Below are positions 17,501-25,986 of a stretch of DNA of 54,051 bases, piece by piece. The position numbers were made by a program, and so were the translations under genes. Every line of letters begins with the position of its first letter. The stretch's first letter is position 1. The DNA lies in assembly GCA_944320865.1 (NCBI GenBank), contig CALUJC010000022.1, positions 1-54,051 of the forward strand, given 5' to 3'. This stretch comes from an uncultured Bacteroides sp. (GTDB lineage: Bacteria > Bacteroidota > Bacteroidia > Bacteroidales > Bacteroidaceae). Below the pieces are notes generated by a model. It had not been told where the DNA came from. It was given only the letters and a program-made list of their open reading frames with translations, and made no database searches.

Positions 17501-18525
17501 TGTTTGAGCCATTCTTCCGTAGTAATCCGGACAGCCATACAGGCACCGGCCTCGGCCTGCCCTTAGCACGCTCATTGGCAGAAATGCATGGAGGAACACT
17601 GGATTTATCTGAATCCGCCCCCGGACTTACGACCTTCAGGATAGACTTACCTGTCAACCAACCAAATTCACTACACCTACAGGAGGGAAACAGTAAAAAA
17701 ACGAAAAAAGGAACAGGTACATATACATATATCACCCATAAATCGCAACCGACTGTTCTGATTGTAGAAGACAATGAAGAAATGTTGCATTTCATTGGAA
17801 AGGAAATAAATACCTTATACAATGTAGCAACAGCCTCGAATGGGAAAGAAGCTATCTCTTGTATGAAAGATAATAGCATACAACTAATTATCAGCGACAT
17901 CATGATGCCTGTCATGGACGGACTAACCTTATTGAAAACCGTAAAAAATGATTTGGAGTTCAGCCATATACCAGTTATCTTGCTGACCGCCAAAAACGCC
18001 TTGCAGTCTCGTATAGAAGGACTGGAACAAGGAGCAGATGCTTATATAGACAAACCATTCTCCATGGACTTGTTATTAACCCAAGTGACCAATCTGCTGA
18101 ATAACCGCGACAACATGCGGGCTTATTATTTCAATTCACCCATTACAAACATAAAGTCGATAGCCTATACAAAAACCGATGAGAAATTTCTGAAAAAACT
18201 GAATGAAATCATTAACAACCATATTGACGATGTAAACTTGGACGTAGACATGATAGCAGACCTCATGAACTTGAGTCGGCCGACACTTTATCGAAAAATC
18301 AGCGCCATATCCAACTTAACACCTAATGAACTTATCAAAATTACCCGGTTGAAAAAAGCCGCAGAACTCATTGCACAAGGAGAAATGAAAATATATGAAA
18401 TCGCTGAAGCCGTCGGATTCAAATCACAACCCTACTTCAGCCAATCTTTCTCCAAGCAATTCAATATGAGTCCTTCACAATATGCCAAAGAAAATGGCCA
18501 AGGAGAGAAATTATCAGAAAAATAG
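14584..18525 (+). CDS. Hybrid two-component system sensor/regulator (HTCS)
   Basis: This one-protein sensor and transcription factor probably controls the surrounding glycan locus. The 1313 residues run as follows. A signal peptide is followed by a periplasmic sensor of two seven-bladed propellers, seen as repeated Reg_prop motifs such as NLWIGTEDAGINKF and GIWICTDNGGISYM. A Y_Y_Y domain (about 690-752) and a transmembrane helix (about 755-781) come next. The histidine kinase has His816 in INIAHEVRTPL, the N-box KILSNLLSNAIKYA and a GTGLGLP G-box. The receiver has phospho-acceptor Asp1105 in IISDIMMPVMDG. A C-terminal AraC-type helix-turn-helix ends the chain. Known HTCS proteins bind a breakdown oligosaccharide in the periplasm. 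It is transcribed away from the DUF1080 operon and ends facing the TIM-barrel gene. All key residues are present. Confidence 0.96.
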   Translation: MKPGMLIIGLFTWIQLNANPFYFRTYDIEDGLCHNYAYCCAQDNYGFMWFGTKAGLTSFDSKTFYTYKDYSSGEGALMSYNILDLEKSPTGQMWVSTDNGVQKYDYQTDSFAPVLDFTKDQSIHSLQFDREGNLWMLAYGYSLIKYNEGKDEHTIYMYKGDEPIIAYHITTQGQIWAATLGGDIVYLDGENSEFVSIGVAPIKGITTIWASPQDNLILIGTKDNGIKRIDLTNNSCRDILPKQKKFPLYTRKITQTNDGKVWIGTFNGIYVYDIHSDTLTSIRQDPSNPYSLSNNAIQDIFQDDENGIWICTDNGGISYMPPYSEFEKYYDIDGEKTIKGDIIHDICTDRNGNLWIGTEDAGINKFDRKRNSFQTFNDKNGLSQNCIHGLAVIDNMLWIGTHANGIDVMDLRTERVTKHYTLSANTAMRTNNIVVYLYQTRDKQLYVATDLGVYCFNAAKDTFELSSQFPNNCRIQTLFEDHEGTIWAGTVNRGLYYYNPSTGRHGEFKLDSLSLRINRTVNHIHEDKQHNLWFATGNGIKMYNRETRQTRQYDMLDGLPSNIIYRIEEDDNGCLWISTANGLARLDSTSHTIKTFKKEHGLISNQFNYNSSLRASDGTLFFGSLKGMISFRPDDIHEFSVRPQTYISRISYNDPDQNLLHQENIILKKEITLAYNQSTFHIDYISLNYQAPDLTRYAYRMEGLNTEWNQVVGENRIYFTKLPPGTYTFMLKAANLSGIWNEEPATFRIIVLPPWWLSTWACIAYAIIAAGSVMLLILFITRRNKAKMMLAMKEFEDEKEKELYRAKIDFFINIAHEVRTPLTLIKTPLDQLMKDDKLSPNTRNYVTIISKNANRLLNLVNQLLDFRKTETEGNKLNFVEVDIIALIHEVCDYFREAAEQKAIRLSIESSEDAFYAYIDKEACTKILSNLLSNAIKYAASLIEIQFKVQNNQHFTIDITNDGEVIPNEHKEKLFEPFFRSNPDSHTGTGLGLPLARSLAEMHGGTLDLSESAPGLTTFRIDLPVNQPNSLHLQEGNSKKTKKGTGTYTYITHKSQPTVLIVEDNEEMLHFIGKEINTLYNVATASNGKEAISCMKDNSIQLIISDIMMPVMDGLTLLKTVKNDLEFSHIPVILLTAKNALQSRIEGLEQGADAYIDKPFSMDLLLTQVTNLLNNRDNMRAYYFNSPITNIKSIAYTKTDEKFLKKLNEIINNHIDDVNLDVDMIADLMNLSRPTLYRKISAISNLTPNELIKITRLKKAAELIAQGEMKIYEIAEAVGFKSQPYFSQSFSKQFNMSPSQYAKENGQGEKLSEK

Positions 18526-18532
18526 TATGCGA

Positions 18533-18567
18533 CAAAAAACAGCGCCCCTCCATCACGGAGGGACGCT
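18533..18567 (-). terminator. Rho-independent terminator between HTCS and the TIM-barrel gene
   Basis: Arms AGCGCCCCTCC (18541-18551) and GGAGGGACGCT (18557-18567) pair fully on the minus strand, counting one G-U pair, followed by GTTTTTTG. It ends the minus-strand SusC-SusD-TIM-barrel unit. The stem could also slow plus-strand transcription from HTCS, though no T-run follows in that direction. Confidence 0.8.
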
Positions 18568-18590
18568 GCTACACAACCTGAAAAAACCTA

Positions 18591-19577
18591 TTACCCAAAT
18601 ATACAGTCATCAATTACTTGGCAAGTTTTATTATAACTTTGCCGCAGAACCTCTTTAACGTCCATTGTTTCCCAGTATTTCTTATTGAAAAGTTCAATGG
18701 AGAAAGCTCCACGAAATCCTGTATTGTATAATAATGGGAGTAACTCTTTAAACGGGCAAATACCATCGCCAGGGAACACACGGTCAGAGTCATTCAGCTT
18801 CTCACGCGGAGGAACGGATGGATAATCGTTAATATGGAAAACCGGCAACATCTTCCCGTTCACCAAACGCAAGCCATCAAAATCATTGCCTCCTCGGTAT
18901 AAGTGATAAAAATCCAACAGCACTGATGCCCTGGGATGTCCGGCACCAATGGCAATAGCCATAGTATCTGATAACTGATTTAACACGCCTGCGCCCCAAA
19001 GTTCCAAAATGGGCGAAACACCCACTTCGTCACCTAAATCAAGTGCCGCACGGTAACGATCGATATATTCCAGCATGCGAGTACGGTCGAAACGCTCCAC
19101 TCCCTGTGCCGGAGCAGCAATATACTTCCCGCCTAAAGCGGCTACCATCTCCATATCGTGACGCATTTGCCTTAAACCTTCTTTACGCTGGGAAGGCTCA
19201 TCGGCAAACCAAGTGAAAAAAGCTATCATATTTTCCAACTTCAGCCCGGAACTTTCCAAACGGCGGCGCAACGCTTCGTATGAGCCACCTCGGCTGATGT
19301 ACGCTTCAACATCTTGTGCCCAAAGTTCGATTCCGTCGAAACCGGCCTCTGCACACAAATCTATTTGTTGTTCTACCGGCAGCTTATAACCCGATATAGT
19401 CGAAACATTCAAGCTTACCCGAAACGGGCGGCCGGGGGAAGCTGCCCTCCCGGAAATCATCTTCTCTTCATCCTTTTTCGAGACGAAAGAAGAAGATAAT
19501 CCCGCGAAAGCGCTTCCCAATATAGCCAACCCGGTGGTCCGGAGCATATCACGTCGTGTCATCTTATGTTCAAACAT
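18591..19577 (-). CDS. Tat-exported sugar isomerase/epimerase-like TIM-barrel protein
   Basis: This 328-residue member of the xylose isomerase-like TIM-barrel (AP_endonuc_2) superfamily has an N-terminal twin-arginine signal (KMTRRDMLRTTGLAILGSAFAG), so it should be exported folded, perhaps with its metal. Likely metal ligands follow the family pattern: Glu in ILELWG, Asp in LLDFYH, His in FHINDYP and Glu in FSIELFN. In oxidative glycoside-cleavage clusters, proteins of this fold act on 3-keto glycosides as lyases or isomerases, so I infer such a role here. The ATG at 19577 follows GGTAGGGGAT, a Shine-Dalgarno-like sequence; a TTG at 19589 and an ATG at 19562 are alternatives. It is the last gene after SusC and SusD, 44 bases behind SusD. 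Confidence 0.85.
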   Translation of the reverse strand: MFEHKMTRRDMLRTTGLAILGSAFAGLSSSFVSKKDEEKMISGRAASPGRPFRVSLNVSTISGYKLPVEQQIDLCAEAGFDGIELWAQDVEAYISRGGSYEALRRRLESSGLKLENMIAFFTWFADEPSQRKEGLRQMRHDMEMVAALGGKYIAAPAQGVERFDRTRMLEYIDRYRAALDLGDEVGVSPILELWGAGVLNQLSDTMAIAIGAGHPRASVLLDFYHLYRGGNDFDGLRLVNGKMLPVFHINDYPSVPPREKLNDSDRVFPGDGICPFKELLPLLYNTGFRGAFSIELFNKKYWETMDVKEVLRQSYNKTCQVIDDCIFG

Positions 19578-19621
19578 ATCCCCTACCAATTAATATTTAT
19601 CCATAATAAGACACAACATTA

Positions 19622-21193
19622 TTAATAACCCGGATTTTGTTGCCATGTCTGATTTTTCGTAATCTGGTCATAAGGTATCGGGAAAAGGTCACGTGTATTG
19701 TCGTTCAAAGCCTCTTTGAAAGTCCAGCTACCTTTCGCAAAGCGATCCCATCGGATTAAATCTTGCCGGCGCCAACCTTCCCAAGCAAATTCCCGGCCAC
19801 GCTCATCGATCAACTCGTCCAAAGTCAACGTTTCCGGCGTATAGACAGGCTGATTAGCACGCTGCCTGATTAATTGGAACTGTGGTTCAGCACACAAAGT
19901 AGCCAACGAACTGTTTCCGCCACGCAAAATAGCTTCAGCTTTCATGTAATACACATCTGCCAGGCGATAGAGTACGAAGTCATTATTCATGTTTCCGGTC
20001 ATCCCTTGTTCATATTCATACTTCTGTATACGCGCCCCTTCCCAACGATAAGCAGCGTTCAAGGAAGTTACCTCTATGGTCAAGTTCAATTGTTTGCCTC
20101 CATTATCTTCATCTATAATCGGTTCACCGGTTGTTTTGTTAACCTGAGGACCATAGGCGAAAGTAGCTCTTTTCCGGAGGTCATCATCGCTATACAAATT
20201 CATGAAATCGGGAGTAGCACAACCACCATTCCATCCACCGACTTCAATACCCCACATTTCCCGCGATTTGGGATGGCCGGAGAATTTGTGGAAATGGAAT
20301 TCATAATCACCGTTCGAGTTGACACCGTTTTGCATCGGAATCACAAAAATATTCTCTTTGCATGATTCATTGGACACCATGAACGGTTCCGTGAAATTGA
20401 CAGCAATTTCATAATGTCCGGAATTAATAACCTTGTCACAATATTCAATGACCTTATCCATATCCGCAGGCGCGTAAGTGTCAGCACCTTTGAATACCTT
20501 TGCATTCAAATAAAGCTTCGCCAGCATCACGTATGCCATCTGTTGGGTACAACGACCATAATTTTCAGGCGAAGGAGCTTCATCCAAATACTCCACATTC
20601 TCCAAAATGCAATCTACCACTTTTTGGTATAATTCAGCACGAGGCATCTGTGGCGATGACGTAATTTCATTTTCGTATGTATCTATATAAGGTACATTAC
20701 CGAATAAGTCCAACATAATAGAATAATAGAAACAACGCAATACATTGGCCTCTGCACGGTATCTCAGATACACCGATTCCTCCATTTCATCCTTATAGGT
20801 ATCAAGGTCATTCACCACGCGGTTACAAGTCGTAATACCGGAGAAAACAGAAATCCATACGTTGTTCAATCCATCCAAATTGTACTCCCATTGGTGTTGA
20901 TGGAAATCTTGCCACAAACCTCCATCATACCAGTCATTACCCGGCGTACGCGTTGGCACTACGCATTCATCTGAAGATACCGTCTGCAACCCCCATACGC
21001 CCCAGTGATTCTGGTAAGCCTGCAATTCCGCATAAGCTGCACCTACTGCTTGAGGAATCAAAGAAGGATCGGCATAAAAATTACTCGACACCATTTTCCC
21101 AGTCGTGTCTTCAGACATATCCGTACAGGCGGGAAGGAGAGTAGCAAGACTGACCAATACTACTATATAATAATATAAACTATGCTTTTTCAT
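19622..21193 (-). CDS. SusD/RagB family glycan-binding lipoprotein (second pair)
   Basis: This surface lipoprotein partners the SusC upstream. The 523 residues have a signal peptide ending in LLPAC, with Cys23 lipidated. The SusD N-terminal domain has NNVWISVFSGITTCNRVVNDL and LRYRAEANVLRCFYYSIMLDLFG. The C-terminal region has DFVLYRLADVYYMKAEAIL and LIDERGREFAWEGWRRQDLIRW, the standard SusD closing motif. It starts 29 bases after the SusC stop and 44 before the TIM-barrel gene. Its sequence is quite different from the other SusD here, with longer loops rich in Trp and Tyr near the N-terminus, so the two pairs probably bind different saccharides. The ligand is unknown. Confidence 0.95.
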   Translation of the reverse strand: MKKHSLYYYIVVLVSLATLLPACTDMSEDTTGKMVSSNFYADPSLIPQAVGAAYAELQAYQNHWGVWGLQTVSSDECVVPTRTPGNDWYDGGLWQDFHQHQWEYNLDGLNNVWISVFSGITTCNRVVNDLDTYKDEMEESVYLRYRAEANVLRCFYYSIMLDLFGNVPYIDTYENEITSSPQMPRAELYQKVVDCILENVEYLDEAPSPENYGRCTQQMAYVMLAKLYLNAKVFKGADTYAPADMDKVIEYCDKVINSGHYEIAVNFTEPFMVSNESCKENIFVIPMQNGVNSNGDYEFHFHKFSGHPKSREMWGIEVGGWNGGCATPDFMNLYSDDDLRKRATFAYGPQVNKTTGEPIIDEDNGGKQLNLTIEVTSLNAAYRWEGARIQKYEYEQGMTGNMNNDFVLYRLADVYYMKAEAILRGGNSSLATLCAEPQFQLIRQRANQPVYTPETLTLDELIDERGREFAWEGWRRQDLIRWDRFAKGSWTFKEALNDNTRDLFPIPYDQITKNQTWQQNPGY

Positions 21194-21222
21194 AATTCAA
21201 AGATTTAAAATACTACAACTAC

Positions 21223-24186
21223 TTAAAACGTCACATTTACACCAAAAATAAACGAACGGCTTGCCGGATAATAACGGGTACGCTCAATACCCATATCATC
21301 CAATCCAACCATATCCACCTCCGGATCGACTCCTGAATAACCGGTAATCGTAAATAGGTTTTGTCCAGAAAGGTAAAGCCGCAGACGTTGAACGAAGCCA
21401 AGCTTTTGTACAGGCACGTTATAACCCACCGTAATATTATCCATCTTTAAGAAAGAACCATCTTCAAGATAATAATTTGAAGCCTGTGCTGCATCTTGCA
21501 ACGGAGAATCGAGTACAGAAACCAGCATATTCTTCTCTGTTCCGGCTACATTGCGGTTTTCCAATGCCATTCGGCTTACATTGTAAACATCATTGCCAAC
21601 TACAGCACGCAGGGTAAATGCCAAATCGAAATCTTTGTAACGGAACTCGTTGGTCCAACCTGCGATGAAGTCAGGTTGTGCATTTCCACAAATTTCACGG
21701 TCTTCAGCATAAGTAAAATCACCACTACCGTCCACATCTTTGAATATCCATTTTCCATCTTCGGTGAAGCCCTCGAATATCGGCAAATAGAAATCTCCGA
21801 CCTTACCGCCGGGCACCAAGCGAATCAATGGTGTAGAATTCATTCCACCTAAATCGCCATCCGACAAGTAGCCTGTTTCAATCCAATCCGTCTGGAAAGT
21901 TTCATTGCTCAACTTATCCAGCCGGTTCGTGTTGAATGAGAAGTTAATAGAACTTGTCCAAGAAAAATCTTTCGTCATCACAGGGGTTCCGGAAACAGAA
22001 ATCTCCAAACCTTTACTGGTTGCATCACCCACATTGGCCAACATGGTGGAATATTGATAGGGTGGTGTCGGCACTTTATATCTATAAAGCAGGTCTGTTA
22101 CTTTCCGTTTGTATATATCAAGTGTTGTCCTTAAACGTCCATTGAATGCGGAAAAGTCAACACCAAGATTCCACTCACCCTTACGCTCCCATTTCAAATC
22201 TTTATTCTGGTTCTGTGTAGGACCGTAAGCGTTAATCCAAGCTTTTGAGGAATGGTCATAATAACGGCCTACCACACCCATCATTGGCAAAGAGAGATAA
22301 TTGTCGGTCGGCATATTTCCGGTAACACCGTAACCAACACGCAACTTCAATTCATCCAACCAATCCACATCCTCCAAGAATGCTTCATTAGCCAGCGACC
22401 AACCGGCACTGAATGCCGGGAAAGTTCCCCATTTATGCTCTGCACCAAGGCGAGTTGAAGCCTCACGGCGGACAGATGCAGATAACAAATAACGGTTCGC
22501 ATAGTTATAATTGACACGCCCGAAGAAAGATACCAGATTGTCTTGAGATACATCACCTGTCATCATGCCCTGTGTCGGGTTATTGATCAAATTGCTACCT
22601 GCACCCAGATTGTAATAGGAATATACATCGGAATCAAAGTTGGAGTTGGACATACCGAAACTCTCCCGATAATTATGCTCATAGCTATAACCCACCATGG
22701 CAACCAGATTATGATCGCCGAATGATTTTACATAATCCACCGTAGCCTCCAATGTACGGTTCAACTGGGTGTTAAAATTGCGCGATGCCCAACCATAATT
22801 GGAAGTATTAAATTCTTCTCTGGATGTATAACTGCCTCTATGTGTGTCAAAGTACTTCAAAGAGCCGAAGACTTGAGCCTTCAGGCCTTCAATAATATTC
22901 CAACTTACCCGAGCTGAGCCTTGGAACAAACCGCCACGCGTCCTTTTATCATGCTGCATAATGTAGGCAACCGGATTTTCATAGCTTTGGATGTCCAATG
23001 CATAAAAACCGCCAGCATCTATTGTCCCGGTTTCATCATAAACCGGAGCCGTAGGATTGTAATAATAAGCGGACTTGAAAGCGGTGTTATCACCATGTCC
23101 CTCGCGCTCGCCTTCACGGTCAAAACGGCGGTAAGTGGCATCATAGGCTATCTGCACCTTGTCATCAAACAAATTTTGGTTTGCCGAGAAACGGGCAATA
23201 ATTTCATTGAATCCGGACTTTAAAGCGATACCTTGATTGCTACGATAAGAGATAGAAGCACGATAATTGAATTTATTGGTTCCTCCCGTCAACGCCAAAT
23301 TATGCGAATGAGAGAACGGTGTTCTTGTCACCTCATCCATCCAGTCCGTATCATAGCCACGGTCAGTTCCCCCGTTTGCCAAAAATTGTTCACGATCCAT
23401 CACTTCCAACTGATTCTGAATGGTAGAGACGGAAACGTAACCATTATAGGTGACACTTGTCTTCCCTGCCGCCCCACGCTTCGTAGTTACCAAAATAACG
23501 CCATTCGTACCGCGCGTGCCATAAATAGCTGCGGCAGAACCGTCTTTCAAAACATCGATACTCTCGATATCGTCTTGAGGAATTGCAGACAACTCTGCCT
23601 GCGGAATACCATCGACCACAATCAAAGGCGATGTATTACCAGTCAACGAGGAAGTTCCGCGCAACTGGAATTTATATCCTCCATTGGGGTCGCCAGAGTT
23701 CGGTTTCGAGATATTCAAGCCGGCCACCTTTCCTTGAATCATACCCAGCGGATCAGATTGTACACCCTTCACCAAATCATCCTCTTTCAAACCTGCCACA
23801 GAACCGGTGATTTCCTTCTTCTTTTGCGAGCCGTAGCCAATGGCCACAACTTCTTGCAAACCGATGCTTTCTTCCCTCAAAGCAACATTAATCGTACTTT
23901 TTCCATTTACAGGTACTTCATGAGTCTTATAACCTATATAAGAAAATACCAGTACAGCATCCGGAGCCACACCTTGAAGTTGGTATGCACCATTCACATC
24001 CGATATTGCACCATTAGTCGTACCCTTAACGAGAACATTCGCACCGATAATGGTTTCCTCGCTCAACGCGTCCCTTACCACGCCTTTCACGGTAAGCGTC
24101 TGAGCGGCTGCCGGAAGACATAACACTAAACTGATGGCCAAAGACAATGTCACTTGAAGCCATGTCTCTTTTCTTCGATTTTCCAT
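21223..24186 (-). CDS. SusC/RagA family TonB-dependent outer-membrane transporter (second pair)
   Basis: This is the importer of the second SusC/SusD pair. From the ATG at 24186 the product has 987 residues. It starts MENRRKETWLQ with a signal peptide ending LPAAAQ. A carboxypeptidase-regulatory-like domain (VKGVVRDALSEETIIGANVLVKG) follows, then the plug with the SusC signature GSAAAIYGTRGTNGVILVTTK and a full barrel ending SRSFIFGVNVTF. The open frame extends upstream to 24321, but that part runs into the 22-bp repeat array and precedes the signal peptide, so I reject it. The gap to the Tat-type oxidoreductase upstream is 189 bases and holds the repeat array. It is followed by SusD after 29 bases. 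Confidence 0.95.
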   Translation of the reverse strand: MENRRKETWLQVTLSLAISLVLCLPAAAQTLTVKGVVRDALSEETIIGANVLVKGTTNGAISDVNGAYQLQGVAPDAVLVFSYIGYKTHEVPVNGKSTINVALREESIGLQEVVAIGYGSQKKKEITGSVAGLKEDDLVKGVQSDPLGMIQGKVAGLNISKPNSGDPNGGYKFQLRGTSSLTGNTSPLIVVDGIPQAELSAIPQDDIESIDVLKDGSAAAIYGTRGTNGVILVTTKRGAAGKTSVTYNGYVSVSTIQNQLEVMDREQFLANGGTDRGYDTDWMDEVTRTPFSHSHNLALTGGTNKFNYRASISYRSNQGIALKSGFNEIIARFSANQNLFDDKVQIAYDATYRRFDREGEREGHGDNTAFKSAYYYNPTAPVYDETGTIDAGGFYALDIQSYENPVAYIMQHDKRTRGGLFQGSARVSWNIIEGLKAQVFGSLKYFDTHRGSYTSREEFNTSNYGWASRNFNTQLNRTLEATVDYVKSFGDHNLVAMVGYSYEHNYRESFGMSNSNFDSDVYSYYNLGAGSNLINNPTQGMMTGDVSQDNLVSFFGRVNYNYANRYLLSASVRREASTRLGAEHKWGTFPAFSAGWSLANEAFLEDVDWLDELKLRVGYGVTGNMPTDNYLSLPMMGVVGRYYDHSSKAWINAYGPTQNQNKDLKWERKGEWNLGVDFSAFNGRLRTTLDIYKRKVTDLLYRYKVPTPPYQYSTMLANVGDATSKGLEISVSGTPVMTKDFSWTSSINFSFNTNRLDKLSNETFQTDWIETGYLSDGDLGGMNSTPLIRLVPGGKVGDFYLPIFEGFTEDGKWIFKDVDGSGDFTYAEDREICGNAQPDFIAGWTNEFRYKDFDLAFTLRAVVGNDVYNVSRMALENRNVAGTEKNMLVSVLDSPLQDAAQASNYYLEDGSFLKMDNITVGYNVPVQKLGFVQRLRLYLSGQNLFTITGYSGVDPEVDMVGLDDMGIERTRYYPASRSFIFGVNVTF

Positions 24187-24250
24187 GAATAAATTATTTA
24201 AAGTTAATAAGTAGTCAAAAACGTTTGTATCGGAAAGGCGGCTCCTTCCT

Positions 24251-24360
24251 CTTGCAAAGAGCCGCGCTTTCTTTTGCAAAGAGACAGAATCAGTGGCACT
24301 GATTCCTGGAATAGATGCCACTGATTCTAAGAAAAGGTGGCACCTTTTCTATCTACTACC
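24251..24360. repeat. Tandem array, five units of 22 bp, upstream of SusC
   Basis: Units start at 24251, 24273, 24295, 24317 and 24339. The first two share TTGCAAAGAG; the next two share CACTGATTC or a close form; the last carries GGCACC. Dyads are centred at 24296 (GAATCAGTGGCACTGATTC, perfect), 24318 (imperfect) and 24340 (perfect 21-bp palindrome, 24330-24350), exactly 22 bases apart. The array lies 65-174 bases before the SusC start. Confidence 0.8.
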
Positions 24361-24375
24361 AGTCATGAGGCGTGA

Positions 24376-25713
24376 TTACACTTTCGGGAATTGCCACGGA
24401 CTGCGGTACGTACGTGTCAGGTAGGCATCCGCCTTCGGGTTATCCACAAACTTGCGGGTTTGCGGATCATATACCACACGCGTTCCCGTCAAGTAGGAGA
24501 TGTTGCCCATATGAGCCAGAATGGTGGCAAACGCTCCCTTTTCGATAGGACTATTCGTCTCGATGGACTTATTCAAGATGCACTTGCACCAGTTGGTGGC
24601 ATGCGCCTCAACACCCCCGTCCTCAAACTTACCGACAAGTTGCGAGCGGTCGGCAAGCAACTCTCCCGTATGACTTTTCTCGGGTATCAATTCATAACCT
24701 TCGCGGTTGCACACTAAAGTTGCCTTACTTCCGATCCAAGCCACACCTTGGTTTCGGTTGTACAGATGAGCCACCTGCTGCGCCCATTCTATGTGGAAAT
24801 TCTTGTATTGGAAGATAGTTGTCTGGCAACTCGGAGTCTCATTGAAAGATGTGGGATCTTTATAAGCTGTGGAGAATACCGCTTCCGGATACTCACGGTC
24901 GCACAAGCCCAGAATTTTCAAGCCATCGAAAGCGGAATCGAGCCAATGCACACCCCAGTCGGTCTGCTGGCCGCCACCATAATCCCAAAATTCACGCCAT
25001 CCGCGAAAACGGATTTGATTGAAAGGACGTTCGGGTGCCGGACCCAGCCACATGTTGTAGTCCAACGTAGAAGGCGGTTGAGAATCGGCAATCCCGGCAC
25101 GCGGATTGGTCGATTGACTAAGCCAAATCTGCACCTTGTACACATCACCCAATACACCTGACTTCAAGATTTTGTTTGCCCCCAGGAAATAACGTTGGCT
25201 GGTTTGCCACAAACCGGTCGTCACCACACCTTTGTATTTCTTCTGCAAATCCATCATGGCATTGCACTCCGCAATGGAATTGGCCACTGGTTTCTCTACA
25301 TAAATAGCTTTTCCTGCTTTCAAAGCCTCACCAAAAATATAGGTATGCCAATGGTCGGGAGTAGCAATAATCACTCCATCGATTTCTTTGTTAGCCAACA
25401 ATTCACGAAAATCTCCATACGCTTTGATGTTGGTGGTTTGCTCCGGGAAATTTTTCTTAAACTGGGCAATTTGCTGGTCAAGCCGCTCTTTGTTGACATC
25501 ACACATCGCAATGCAATGTACCCACGGATTACCAGTCAATGCTCCTTGCAAATCACGGCAACCCATACCAACTCCGATTACGCCAAGGTTTACCCGCCCG
25601 TTTATTTTCTCCTCACGGGAAGCGGACGGGGTTGCTGCCCCAACAAGCGAACTAAGTCCTAAACCAGCCGCCAACAAGCCTGAGCTTTTGATAAAATCTC
25701 TACGTGTTGTCAT
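24376..25713 (-). CDS. Tat-exported Gfo/Idh/MocA family oxidoreductase
   Basis: This NAD(P)-dependent sugar dehydrogenase-type enzyme has 445 residues. A twin-arginine signal (MTTRRDFIKSSGLLAAGLGL) is followed by a Rossmann domain with GVIGVGMGC, the family YVEKPVAN block (Lys141) and a C-terminal alpha/beta substrate domain containing FWDYGGGQQTDWGVHWLD. Tat export fits a periplasmic enzyme carrying a tightly bound cofactor, as known for Zymomonas glucose-fructose oxidoreductase. In oxidative glycoside breakdown such enzymes oxidise C3 of a glycosyl unit; this role is inferred from the DUF1080 and TIM-barrel genes in the locus. It has its own TACATTTG promoter element 48 bases upstream. The 189-base gap to SusC holds the 22-bp array. 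Confidence 0.92.
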   Translation of the reverse strand: MTTRRDFIKSSGLLAAGLGLSSLVGAATPSASREEKINGRVNLGVIGVGMGCRDLQGALTGNPWVHCIAMCDVNKERLDQQIAQFKKNFPEQTTNIKAYGDFRELLANKEIDGVIIATPDHWHTYIFGEALKAGKAIYVEKPVANSIAECNAMMDLQKKYKGVVTTGLWQTSQRYFLGANKILKSGVLGDVYKVQIWLSQSTNPRAGIADSQPPSTLDYNMWLGPAPERPFNQIRFRGWREFWDYGGGQQTDWGVHWLDSAFDGLKILGLCDREYPEAVFSTAYKDPTSFNETPSCQTTIFQYKNFHIEWAQQVAHLYNRNQGVAWIGSKATLVCNREGYELIPEKSHTGELLADRSQLVGKFEDGGVEAHATNWCKCILNKSIETNSPIEKGAFATILAHMGNISYLTGTRVVYDPQTRKFVDNPKADAYLTRTYRSPWQFPKV

Positions 25714-25760
25714 AATCCATTTTTTAAAAGGTTAAACATATTTTTTGCTTTACTACATCA

Positions 25761-25768
25761 CAAATGTA
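25761..25768 (-). promoter_or_regulatory. -7 element upstream of the Tat-type oxidoreductase
   Basis: The minus strand reads TACATTTG, a full TAnnTTTG match, 48 bases before the ATG. The motif CTATTTTGATA (25802-25812, minus) lies 34 bp further upstream and recurs upstream of the GH127-like gene. Confidence 0.6.
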
Positions 25769-25801
25769 GCGTGAGGAATAGCAAAATCTTTTTCTGCATT
25801 T

Positions 25802-25812
25802 TATCAAAATAG
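25802..25812 (-). promoter_or_regulatory. Shared promoter motif CTATTTTGATA, copy 1
   Basis: These 11 bases occur identically at 29351-29361, each time upstream of a TAnnTTTG element on the minus strand of the same locus. It could be a half-site for the HTCS output domain. AT-rich context weakens the case. Confidence 0.35.
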
Positions 25813-25887
25813 TTTCAATTTGTCGCATATTGGCCCTTCTACCCTTCTTAATGATTTATTAAGACAATAATGAATATATATGAGACA

Positions 25888-25946
25888 AAAACAAAAAAGA
25901 GCCTCTCCAAAGAATTGTTTCCCAACAATTATAATCTCGGAGAGGC
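25888..25946 (-). terminator. Compound terminator after the cytoplasmic Gfo/Idh gene
   Basis: Outer arms GCCTCTCC (25901-25908) and GGAGAGGC (25939-25946) enclose a nested AATTGTT/AACAATT hairpin (25913-25930). On the minus strand a TCTTTTTTGTTTTT run follows. It sits 40 bases after the stop of the 25987-27066 gene and separates the transcription unit GH127-Gfo/Idh from the Tat-type oxidoreductase. Confidence 0.85.
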
Positions 25947-25986
25947 CATCCTAACAACATAGAAAGAATAAAGAAACAATGATATT

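Noticed and set aside
18541-18567. Terminator for HTCS on the plus strand
   Set aside because: The stem is present, but the T-run lies on the minus-strand side, so it mainly serves the opposing gene.
23233-24123. 296-codon plus-strand frame opposite SusC
   Set aside because: Antisense to conserved SusC plug sequence; no domain and no promoter.
24187-24321. N-terminal extension of the second SusC
   Set aside because: It lies before a complete signal peptide and runs through the 22-bp repeat array; the ATG at 24186 is the sensible start.
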